A stretch of DNA of 64,000 nt from Klenkia soli. Its GTDB lineage: Bacteria; Actinomycetota; Actinomycetes; Mycobacteriales; Geodermatophilaceae. Of the stretch, positions 7,643-15,084 are shown piece by piece. The stretch's first letter is position 1. Every line of letters begins with the position of its first letter. The notes beneath the pieces are model-generated. The model did not search any database, was not told where the DNA came from, and saw only the letters and a program-made list of their open reading frames with translations. The position numbers were made by a program, and so were the translations under genes. The stretch lies in the NCBI RefSeq assembly GCF_900103975.1, contig NZ_FNIR01000012.1:62001-126000 (forward strand), given 5' to 3'.

Positions 7643-8227
7643 GTGACCGAGCTGCTGGTCGTCGTCCCCTCCTGGGTCCTCGGTGACGGCGCCGTACCAC
7701 CCCCCGCCCGCGGCGACCAGGTCGTCTACCGGCTGGCCTTCCACGAACGCGATCCCGCCGCGGGCGCTGATCCCACCGTCCAGGAGCTCCACGCGCACGG
7801 GAACACCTGGGCCGAGCCGTGGAACCGGCGCAAACCGGACGGCACCACCGGGCCCGCGTGGCCGACCCGCCTCGACGCGGTCGACTGGCGGGCGCACTGG
7901 TCGGCTCCGCGGGAGGTGCACGGCGCGGTCGACCTGGTCGGGGTCCTGGTGGTCGACCCGCTGCTCCGCCTCGAGCGGGCGGTGTCGGGGACCGTCGTCG
8001 ACGTGCACGTGATCAGCGAGGAGGTCGAGGCCGACGCCCCCGGCACCCTCCGCGGCACCGTGCCGGGATCGCTCCGGTTGCGCGCCGTGGACAGCAGCCC
8101 CCGGTGGTTCGACGACGGTCCCCTGCGGACACCGCCGACGCCGGGCTGGCACCCCACCGCCGAGCTGCGTCCCCGCGGCCGCCACCGCCGCGAGTCCGGC
8201 GCGCTGGTCACGCTGCGGCCGGCCTGA
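7643..8227 (+). CDS. hypothetical protein
   Basis: A 194-residue frame starting at GTG 7643 (TELLVVVPSWVLGDG) with good coding character. It has no signal peptide, TM segment or catalytic motif that I recognise. It is Pro/Arg/Trp-rich, with a basic end (RPRGRHRRES). The middle contains a VDLVGVLVVDPLL strand-like stretch and VSGTVVDVHVISEEV, suggesting a beta-rich fold. It stands alone, divergent from the flavin-type gene and convergent with the PadR/ABC operon. I cannot assign a function. Confidence 0.6.
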   Translation: MTELLVVVPSWVLGDGAVPPPARGDQVVYRLAFHERDPAAGADPTVQELHAHGNTWAEPWNRRKPDGTTGPAWPTRLDAVDWRAHWSAPREVHGAVDLVGVLVVDPLLRLERAVSGTVVDVHVISEEVEADAPGTLRGTVPGSLRLRAVDSSPRWFDDGPLRTPPTPGWHPTAELRPRGRHRRESGALVTLRPA

Positions 8228-8269
8228 TCCCGGCGACCCGCAGCGGACGGGCCGGCACGGGCGGACGGC

Positions 8270-8407
8270 CTACCGCGACCGTCGGCGGCGGACCGTCGTC
8301 CCCGGTCTGCCCGGATCCCGTCGGACCCGGTCGCGCGCCTCCTGCGCCAGCTGCCGGGCGGCGACGACGCTCGCCGGCTCCGGACCGGGGACGGGCGCCT
8401 CGGCCAT
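8270..8407 (-). CDS. possible 45-residue protein coupled to the ABC permease
   Basis: Immediately after the permease stop a frame opens with TGATG (stop 8409-8407, ATG 8407-8405) and runs 45 codons to TAG at 8270. The product begins MAEAPVPGPEPASVVAARQL and ends in a very basic segment (VRRRRSR). Third positions are almost all G/C over the first 28 codons, as in neighbouring genes. The one-base coupling continues the 4-base overlaps of padR, the ATPase and the permease. It could be a small accessory protein of the exporter or chance, since no family is recognisable. Confidence 0.42.
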   Translation of the reverse strand: MAEAPVPGPEPASVVAARQLAQEARDRVRRDPGRPGTTVRRRRSR

Positions 8408-9783
8408 CAGGCGACCCGGAGGGCGTGCGGGTCGACGGCGCGCGCGAGCCGACCGCGGAGCAGGGTGGACACCAGCGCGCTGAGGCCCAGGACGACGCCG
8501 GCGGTGGTCGCCACGCAGCTCAGCACGACAGCCGCGGTCAGCGGGATGAGCTCACCGCCGGCTCCGGTGACCGCGGTGCCCAGCAGGGCGCCCGCGGCCG
8601 CTCCGGTGGTGGTCGGGACGACGGTCGCGATGCGCAGCCGTCGCGCGTGCACGCGGTGCAACAGCTCGGGTTCTGCCCCCAGTGCCGCGGTGGCCGCCCA
8701 CGTGCGCCGGTGGGTGGCGAGGTCGTCGACCGCTCCCAGCGTGGCGGTGGCCAGGGCGATGAGCAGCGCCGACCCGGCCGCGGTCGCGGTCAGCGCGATG
8801 CCGGGCAGCTGCCCGGCGTAGACGGAGTCGACCGGGGTGGCGAGCGTCGTGGCCAGCAGGGTCGAGCTGACGCCGAGGGCGAGCCCGGCGAGCAGGCAGA
8901 CCGCCGCGGCGGTGCCGATCGGCCCGGCGGCGGCGGTCAGGCCGGCCGCGGTGAGGACGGCGCCGGCGGTCCCGGAGCGCAGCAGGCGGGCTGCGCGGTG
9001 GTACGCCCACCCGGTGCCCGTGGTCAGCGCGAGGGCGAGCAGCAGGGCCACGACCAGGCCCACACCGGCGACCCCGGCCCGCCGGTCCCACGTCCCCAGC
9101 ACGGGGACGGCGGCCACCGCAGCCACGAGGGCGGTGACGAGGCCGAGCACCACCCACCGCAGCGGCGGGAGCCAGGTCCGTGCCGTCCCGGTGACCGCAC
9201 CCGCCGCCGCCGCGAGCCCCCCGCAGGCCAGGACGACGACGACCCAGCCGAGCAGGTCGGGCCACCCGATGGCGGGCAGCAAGCGGAACACCGGGTCGGC
9301 CGCCGGACCGAGGGCCGCCCACAGGACCAGGTAGAGCGGAGCCGCGAGGAGGCCGCCCGCGAGGCCGGCCCGAACCAGGGCGAGGGCGCTGACGGCACGC
9401 AGTTCACCCGGGGTGACGCCGACCAGGCCCAGCGCCCGGGTGGTCCGCCGGCGCCGGACGCTCCCCGTGGTCAGGGCCTGCCCGACCAGGGCGAGAGCCG
9501 CCGCGGTGACCAGCAGGATGCCGGTGAGGACCCCCACCCGGATCTCCGCGCTGGTCACCAGCGGCGAGAAGCCCGGGTCGTAGTAGGTGTCGACGACGAC
9601 GACCTCCTGCCCCGTGGGCACCGGCCGCGCGGGGGTGCGCAGGACGGCGAGGACGGTCAGCAGCAGGGCACCCGCGCCCGCACTGCCCAGGGCGACCACC
9701 CGGGACCGGGTGCGGCTGGAGAGCGCGCCCGTCCGGGCGATCGCCCACAGCGCCGGCCACCGCGCGGCGTCGGAGGTGCTCAT
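8407..9783 (-). CDS. ABC transporter permease, FtsX-like
   Basis: This 458-residue integral membrane protein has an N-terminal cytosolic stretch (WPALWAIARTGALSSRTRSR), a first TM (residues about 31-48), and a later block around ALALVGQALTTGSVRRRRTTRALGLVGVTPGEL. That last motif is the coupling-helix sequence typical of FtsX/MacB permeases (R..A.L...G..P..L). About ten TM segments follow in two halves. The ATG at 9783 overlaps the ATPase stop (ATGA). With the ATPase it would form an exporter, probably for a drug, lipid or peptide, controlled by the PadR repressor. Confidence 0.8.
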   Translation of the reverse strand: MSTSDAARWPALWAIARTGALSSRTRSRVVALGSAGAGALLLTVLAVLRTPARPVPTGQEVVVVDTYYDPGFSPLVTSAEIRVGVLTGILLVTAAALALVGQALTTGSVRRRRTTRALGLVGVTPGELRAVSALALVRAGLAGGLLAAPLYLVLWAALGPAADPVFRLLPAIGWPDLLGWVVVVLACGGLAAAAGAVTGTARTWLPPLRWVVLGLVTALVAAVAAVPVLGTWDRRAGVAGVGLVVALLLALALTTGTGWAYHRAARLLRSGTAGAVLTAAGLTAAAGPIGTAAAVCLLAGLALGVSSTLLATTLATPVDSVYAGQLPGIALTATAAGSALLIALATATLGAVDDLATHRRTWAATAALGAEPELLHRVHARRLRIATVVPTTTGAAAGALLGTAVTGAGGELIPLTAAVVLSCVATTAGVVLGLSALVSTLLRGRLARAVDPHALRVA

Positions 9784-10484
9784 GCCAGACCGACCTCGTG
9801 GGCGACCCGCCCAGCGCGCAGCCGCACCTCGCGGTCGGCCCGGGCGGCGACCGTGTTGTCGTGGCTGACGAGCACGACCGACCCGCCGCTGCTGCGGGTC
9901 GTGGTGACCATGAGGTCCAGCAGCTCGCGGCCGGCACGGGGGTCCAGGCTCGCCGTCGGTTCGTCGGCCAGCAGCAGCCGGGGCGAGGCCACCAGGGCCC
10001 GGGCCGCCGCCACCTGCTGGGCCTGCCCGCCGGAGAGCTCGCCGGGTCGCTCGTCCCCGGTCAGCTCCAGCCCCACCCGCTCCAGCCAGCTGGTCGCCGC
10101 CCGCCGCGCGTCGCCGGGCGGACGCCCTTCGAGCAGCAGCGGCAGCGCGATGTTGTCGACGACGCCCAGGTCCGGGACCAGCTGCCCGTACTGCAGGACC
10201 AGGCCGACCTCGCGCCGGCGCAGGCGTGCCCGGTCGGCCTCACCGAGGGAGCCGAGGTCCTGCCCCGCCAGCTGCACCCGACCGGCCTGGGCGCGGAGCA
10301 CCCCGGCGGCCAGCATCAGCAGCGTGGACTTCCCGCAGCCCGAGGGGCCCGTGACGGCCACGACCTCCCCCGCCGCGACGGTGAGGGACGCATCCTCGAG
10401 CGCCGGCGTCCGGCCGTAGCTGTACCCGACCCCGGACAGGACGACGGCGGGCTCGTCCGGTCGGGACGACGGCGTGCGGGTCAT
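9780..10484 (-). CDS. ABC transporter ATP-binding protein, MacB/LolD type
   Basis: The 234-residue ATPase has every expected motif: Walker A GPSGCGKST (residues 46-54), Q-loop LVLQYGQL (96-102), signature LSGGQ (150-154), Walker B LLLADEPTASLD (170-181) and the switch His in SHD. The family usually pairs with FtsX-like permeases, as here. The ATG at 10484 overlaps the padR stop by 4 bases. It drives the exporter formed with the following permease, and its expression should follow PadR. Confidence 0.93.
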   Translation of the reverse strand: MTRTPSSRPDEPAVVLSGVGYSYGRTPALEDASLTVAAGEVVAVTGPSGCGKSTLLMLAAGVLRAQAGRVQLAGQDLGSLGEADRARLRRREVGLVLQYGQLVPDLGVVDNIALPLLLEGRPPGDARRAATSWLERVGLELTGDERPGELSGGQAQQVAAARALVASPRLLLADEPTASLDPRAGRELLDLMVTTTRSSGGSVVLVSHDNTVAARADREVRLRAGRVAHEVGLA

Positions 10485-11044
10485 GGGTGCTCTCCCTCGG
10501 TGGTCGGGACGACGTCGGTGGGTGCGGAACCGGGCGGGGGTGAGGCCGGGAGCAGCTCGGCGGCCTGCTCGAGCCAGCGCAGGTCGGCGTCGAGGTGCGC
10601 GATCAGGTGCTCGCGGACCAGCCGCTCGGCGGGTGCGGTGTGCGGCGGCTCGGCCTGCAGGTCGCGGATGCAACGCAGGTGCGCGGCGCGCTGGCGGGCG
10701 ATGAACCCGTCGACGTCGATGCCGGTGTGCAGCGCGGCGATGGTCTTGCGCACGATCTCCTCGGCGCCCGAGCCCGTGGCCACCGCCGGCTCGGCCAGCC
10801 AGGCGCGCAGCCGGGCCACCCCGTCGGCCGTCAGCGCGTAGACGGTCCGCTCGGGCCCGCTCTCGATGCGGGTCTCGACCACCTCGGCCAGGCCGTCGCG
10901 CTGCAGGCGGGCCAGCGTCGCGTACACCTGCCCGAAGGGCAGGGGGCGGGTGTCCGGGAACCAGGCGTCGTGCTCCCGCTTGATCTCGTACCCGTGCCGG
11001 GGCGCACCCGCGAGGAGCGCCAAGTGCACCTCGGTCAACGACAT
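10481..11044 (-). CDS. PadR-family transcriptional repressor
   Basis: This 187-residue protein shows the PadR winged helix: HLALLAGAPRHGYEIK, then GQVYATLARLQRDGLAEV (residues 37-56) and RTVYALTADG. A C-terminal helical domain (about 95-175) follows for dimerisation. It is first in a padR-ATPase-permease operon, a frequent arrangement in which the repressor senses a compound exported by the ABC pump. A perfect CTACAC-N3-GTGTAG palindrome lies 11 bases upstream of the ATG, inside its promoter, so autoregulation is likely. Confidence 0.9.
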   Translation of the reverse strand: MSLTEVHLALLAGAPRHGYEIKREHDAWFPDTRPLPFGQVYATLARLQRDGLAEVVETRIESGPERTVYALTADGVARLRAWLAEPAVATGSGAEEIVRKTIAALHTGIDVDGFIARQRAAHLRCIRDLQAEPPHTAPAERLVREHLIAHLDADLRWLEQAAELLPASPPPGSAPTDVVPTTEGEHP

Positions 11045-11052
11045 GGGCGTGT

Positions 11053-11081
11053 GTCTACACCACGTGTAGTCATCATGTGAA
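11053..11081 (-). promoter_or_regulatory. padR promoter with palindromic operator
   Basis: On the minus strand TTCACA (11081-11076) and GTAGAC (11058-11053) are spaced by 17 bases, a plausible -35/-10 pair. The perfect palindrome CTACAC-CAC-GTGTAG (11055-11069) covers the spacer and the -10. This is where a PadR dimer should bind to block its own operon. The start codon at 11044 lies close behind the -10, so the 5' leader is very short. Confidence 0.7.
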
Positions 11082-11144
11082 TAGCTTCGCGCTGGTGTCG
11101 CGAGGACCCGCTGCGTCCTGGGGACTGCGGACCTGCCCCCGGCG

Positions 11145-11969
11145 CTACCCGGGGAGGCGTTCGGCGAGCCGCCGCAGGTCGGTCTCGGCCGCGGGCTCGA
11201 GGGGCAGGTCGGCCAGGACGGCGAGCACCTCGTCCCGCTCCAGCCCCTCGGCCAGCAGCGCGGCGAGCACCCGGTCCACCTCCGACGCCGGGATGGGGCT
11301 CGGCAGGTCCGCGACGGCGGCCCGGGCCAAGAACAGCACCCCGGACAGCTCGGCCGGCTCGGCCGGGGGCACCGGCGCGGCCTCCCGGGTCATCGACTCG
11401 GCCGCGCGCACGAGCGACAGCGGCACGCCCTCGGCCTCCACCAGCGCCAGCGGGGTGTCGCCGATCGCGGCCAGCACCAGGTGCTCGGCGACGATCCGCA
11501 ACGGCGCCTCCCACTCCCCCGCCCGCACCACGGCGGCCAGGTCGTCGGCGTCCTCACCGACGTCGTCGGCCAGCTCCGCCCACGCCCCGGGCCGCGCCGC
11601 CCGCAACCGCTCGGCGGCCAGCACGCAGGTGGCCAGCACGAACGGTTCGAGCACCTCGACGTCGAACCGCTCCGCGTACAGCCCGCCCTCGCCGTCGGCC
11701 ATGTTCAGGGCGTCGCCGAAGCTGCCCGGCCGGGCGTCGGCGAGGTCCAGCCGGCCGGCCTCCTCGTCGCCCAGCAGCTGCCCGTTCTCCGCCCGCACCC
11801 CCACCGTGGTGCCGGTGCTGACCAGCCGGCCGCGGCGGCGGGTGTGGTGGGGCCGGTCACCGGTGCCCACCGCCCACGCGCACGCCTCGGCGATGAGCTC
11901 GGCGCCCCGCTCGCGGAGGACCTCCCGGGTCAGCAGGGCCATCTCGTCGATCTCGAACACGCCGACCAT
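11145..11969 (-). CDS. hypothetical protein, possible SAM-independent helical protein
   Basis: This 274-residue acidic protein is rich in Leu, Ala, Glu and Asp. Its N-terminus reads EIDEMALLTREVLRERGAELIAEACAW, and a basic insert follows (HHTRRRGRLVSTG). The rest is predicted to be helical, with no membrane segment or known motif. Two starts are possible, 11969 or the internal Met at 11942; I keep the longer one. A central part (LVLAAIGDTPLALVEAEGVPL) looks structurally constrained. It lies between padR and the HDOD gene, with no overlap to either, so it is probably a separate unit. I do not recognise its family. Confidence 0.6.
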   Translation of the reverse strand: MVGVFEIDEMALLTREVLRERGAELIAEACAWAVGTGDRPHHTRRRGRLVSTGTTVGVRAENGQLLGDEEAGRLDLADARPGSFGDALNMADGEGGLYAERFDVEVLEPFVLATCVLAAERLRAARPGAWAELADDVGEDADDLAAVVRAGEWEAPLRIVAEHLVLAAIGDTPLALVEAEGVPLSLVRAAESMTREAAPVPPAEPAELSGVLFLARAAVADLPSPIPASEVDRVLAALLAEGLERDEVLAVLADLPLEPAAETDLRRLAERLPG

Positions 11970-11993
11970 CGTCCACCCGTGAGCGGAGGACGG

Positions 11994-12869
11994 TCAGCTC
12001 TGCAGGACCCGGCGCAGGTCGGCGGCCTCGGTGCGGACGTGGGTCAGCACCGGGACGACGTCCACCTCGCGGATCCGCTCGCAGGTCAGCCGGTGGATGG
12101 GCACCGGCCGGTGACCCTTGGCCGTGAGGCGCTCGGTGACCTCGAACGCCCCGCGCAGCAGCCCGCCGTCCACCGACGTGTCGTCCTGGAGCTGCGCCAA
12201 CGGGCTGATCATGGCGGCGGGGAAGCCCCACTGGCGCATGGCGGCGGCGGTCAGCTCGACCGCGTGCACGCCGTAGCGCTCCACCTCGGCGGCGCGGCGG
12301 GCGGCGGCCGCGGTGTGCTCGGTGGTCAGCTCGCCGTAGCCCTCGGGGTCGTGGTGGTGCAGCAGCGCCGCCCCCAGCTGGGCCAGCAACCCGACGCAGA
12401 GGGCGTCCGCCGCCCGGTGCCCCATCCGGGGTGCGAGCGCCGAGGCGGCCAGTGCCAGGTGGGTGCTGGTCGTCCAGTGCTCCGGCGGCAGGTTCGTCTG
12501 GTCGGTGCTGGTCAGCGCGACGCTGGCCATCGACCGCACCGTGGAGAAGCCGACCACCGTGACGGCGAACTGCAGCGAGGAGACCCGCCCGCTCAGCCCG
12601 TAGTACGCCGAGTTGGCGAGCTTGAACACCCGGCCGGTGAGCGCGACGTCGGCGGCCAGCAGACGCGCCAGCTCCTTGGCACCGGCGTCGTCGGCGTGGG
12701 TGAGCGCCACGATCTGGGCCGCGACGGGCCGCTGGGCGGCCATGCTGTCGATGCTGGCGAGCACCTCGTGCGGGTCGAAGGTGGCCTCGGGCAGCAGGAC
12801 GTCGGCGGCGGGCCCGTCGGCCTCGTCGACCTCCGGGTGCTCGGCGCCGTCCACCAGCAGCGCGTTCAC
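11994..12869 (-). CDS. HDOD-domain signalling protein
   Basis: The 291-residue protein carries an HDOD domain over residues about 45-235. Its signature is QRPVAAQIVALTHADDAGAKELARLLAADVALTGRVFKLANSAYYG, seen here in segments 46-91, followed by a VGFSTVRSMA turn. HDOD domains resemble HD hydrolases but have lost the metal-binding residues, and act in signal transduction. The GTG at 12869 overlaps the stop of the GGDEF-EAL gene by 4 bases, so the two are co-translated. A role downstream of c-di-GMP or in the same sensory output is likely. Confidence 0.85.
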   Translation of the reverse strand: MNALLVDGAEHPEVDEADGPAADVLLPEATFDPHEVLASIDSMAAQRPVAAQIVALTHADDAGAKELARLLAADVALTGRVFKLANSAYYGLSGRVSSLQFAVTVVGFSTVRSMASVALTSTDQTNLPPEHWTTSTHLALAASALAPRMGHRAADALCVGLLAQLGAALLHHHDPEGYGELTTEHTAAAARRAAEVERYGVHAVELTAAAMRQWGFPAAMISPLAQLQDDTSVDGGLLRGAFEVTERLTAKGHRPVPIHRLTCERIREVDVVPVLTHVRTEAADLRRVLQS

Positions 12870-14980
12870 CGGGCACGCTCGGCGAACCAGGCGGCGGTGG
12901 CCGCCCCGCTCATGGGGCGGGCGATGCCGAACCCCTGCAGGTGGGTGGCGCCCAGCTCGGCCAGTGCACGGACCTGCGACACGTCCTCGACCCCTTCGGC
13001 CACGCTGTCCAGCCCGAGCCCGACGGCCAGCGCGACGACCGCGCCGGTGATCTCGGGGTGGCCCTCGGACAGCTCGGCCACGAAGGACCGATCGATCTTG
13101 AGCCGGTCCACGGGCAGCCGGCGCAGGTGCGCCAGCGACGAGTAGCCGGTGCCGAAGTCGTCGACGGCGATGGTGACACCCAGCTCGCGGAGCTGGTCGA
13201 GCACGGCGCGGGCCTGGTCGGCGTCGCGCATGAGCGCGGACTCGGTGAGCTCGACGCACAACCGCTCGGCGCCGACCCCGTGCCGGGACAGGGTGGTGGC
13301 CACCAGCGAGGGCAGGTGGTCGTCGAGCTGCAGCGCCGACACGTTCACGTTGACCGTGCGGGGGGCCGCCAGGCCGAGCTCGGCGTCCCACGCGGCAAGC
13401 TGGCCGCAGGCCTCCTCGAGCACCCAGCTGCCCAGCGCGTCGACCAGCCCGCTCTCCTCGGCGAGCGGGACGAAGACGTCGGGCCCCACGGCCCCGCGGG
13501 TCGGGTGGGTCCAGCGGGCGAGGGCCTCGACGCCCACCGGGGCCAGCGTGGCCGTCTCGACCACCGGCTGGTAGGCCAGGGTGAGCAGGCCCCCGTCGAT
13601 CGCGGCCCGCAGGTCGGCGACCAGCCGCAGCTTGTCGCGGGCCTCCTCGCGGGAGCTCTGGTCCAGCACCGACACCCGGCCCTTGCCGTCGGCCTTGGCC
13701 TGGTACATGGCGATGTCGCAGTCCCGGACCAGCTCGTCCGCGGTCAGGTGCGCGGGGGTCTGCACGGTGACCCCGACGCTGACCCGCACGCTCACGCTCA
13801 CGCCGCCCAGCTGCACCGGGCGGGCCAGCTCGACGGAGATCCGGCGGCCCAGCGCGACGACGGCGTCCTCGTCGACGTCCTCGCACACCACCACGAACTC
13901 GTCGCCGCCGAACCGCACCACCAGGTCGGTGGGCCGCACGGCGGTCCGCAGCCGCTGCGCCACCTGCACCAGCAGCTGGTCCCCGGCGGCGTGGCCGAGC
14001 GAGTCGTTGACCACCTTGAAGTCGTCGATGTCGAGGAACAGGCAGCCCAGCCCGTCCCGCGTCCCGGGCAGGAAACGCTCGCCGACGTAGGTGGCCAGCC
14101 GGGCCCGGTTGGGCAGGCCGGTCAGCGGGTCGTGGGTGGCCTGGTGGGCGAGCTGGGCCTCGAAGGCCAGCCGCTCGGTGACGTCCTCCGCGGTGGCCAC
14201 GAAACCGCTGCCGAGGTCCGGGGTGTGCAGGTGGGAGAAGCGCAGCAGGGCGCTGCGCTCGTCGTCGGGGCCGCGCAGCAGCCGGGCGCGGATGTCGCCG
14301 GCACCGCCGCTGAGCACGGCCGCGGCGACGTCGACGACCGCGTCGACGTCGTCGGGGTGCACGCTGGCCAGCCACCCCGTGCCGAGCAGCTCCTCGGCCT
14401 GACGGCCGGTGAGGCGGCAGAAGGCGTCGTTGACGTGCGCGAGCCGGAGGCCCTGCTCCGAGAGCAGGGTCGGCATCGGGGAGCGCTGGGTCAGGGTGGT
14501 GAACCGCCGCTCGTGGGCCGCCGCGGAGTCGGCGAGCGCCCGCTCGGCGTCGCTGCGGGCGTGCTGCGCCGAGACGGTCCAGACCCCGGCGTCGGTCGAC
14601 GGCGTGGTGACCACGGCCAGCTCGACCAGCGACCCCGTGCGGTCCCGGGCCTGCAGCTCGACGGTGACCGAGCGCTCGTGGCGGAGCAGCGCGGCGACCC
14701 CGCCCAGCGGGGGGTGCGGGAAGAGGTGGTCGAGGGGGGTGCCGACCAGGTCGGCCGCGGCGTGCCCGAGCAGCCGCTCGACACCCGCGTTGGCCCAGCG
14801 GACCCGGGCGGCGTCCCCGTCGGTGGTGACGACCAGGACGGCGACGTCCACCCGGACGGAGGCCGCGTGCACGACCGCCCGGCTGACCCGGGCCGTGTCC
14901 AGCGCGCCCGCGCGGCCGACCGGACCCGGGCGCCCGGGTCCGGGCACCCCGGACGGGGGGACGACGACGGGAACGGCCAC
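12866..14980 (-). CDS. PAS-PAS-GGDEF-EAL cyclic-di-GMP enzyme
   Basis: The 704-residue protein has two PAS sensor domains (about 40-130 and 160-270), a GGDEF domain (281-440) with an intact GGDEF active site (358-362), and a product-inhibition site RPTD (349-352) five residues before it. The EAL domain (450-700) retains EAL (485-487), NVSALQL, ELTES, DDFGTGYSSL, KIDRSFV and AEGVE. Both synthesis and hydrolysis of c-di-GMP are therefore possible. No TM segment is seen, so it should be cytosolic. The GTG at 14980 is chosen because it follows a G-rich site and leaves about 100 bases to the divergent amidase; upstream extension is low-complexity. It is coupled to the HDOD gene. Confidence 0.92.
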   Translation of the reverse strand: MAVPVVVPPSGVPGPGRPGPVGRAGALDTARVSRAVVHAASVRVDVAVLVVTTDGDAARVRWANAGVERLLGHAAADLVGTPLDHLFPHPPLGGVAALLRHERSVTVELQARDRTGSLVELAVVTTPSTDAGVWTVSAQHARSDAERALADSAAAHERRFTTLTQRSPMPTLLSEQGLRLAHVNDAFCRLTGRQAEELLGTGWLASVHPDDVDAVVDVAAAVLSGGAGDIRARLLRGPDDERSALLRFSHLHTPDLGSGFVATAEDVTERLAFEAQLAHQATHDPLTGLPNRARLATYVGERFLPGTRDGLGCLFLDIDDFKVVNDSLGHAAGDQLLVQVAQRLRTAVRPTDLVVRFGGDEFVVVCEDVDEDAVVALGRRISVELARPVQLGGVSVSVRVSVGVTVQTPAHLTADELVRDCDIAMYQAKADGKGRVSVLDQSSREEARDKLRLVADLRAAIDGGLLTLAYQPVVETATLAPVGVEALARWTHPTRGAVGPDVFVPLAEESGLVDALGSWVLEEACGQLAAWDAELGLAAPRTVNVNVSALQLDDHLPSLVATTLSRHGVGAERLCVELTESALMRDADQARAVLDQLRELGVTIAVDDFGTGYSSLAHLRRLPVDRLKIDRSFVAELSEGHPEITGAVVALAVGLGLDSVAEGVEDVSQVRALAELGATHLQGFGIARPMSGAATAAWFAERAR

Positions 14981-15084
14981 GCCCCCGGTCTCGGCACCGC
15001 GCGGGCCCGCCTGGAGCCGGGGCGCCTCGGGGTCCCCCTCCCGGGTGAGGTGGCCGGCGGGTCGACGCACTCCTAGCGTGGGGC

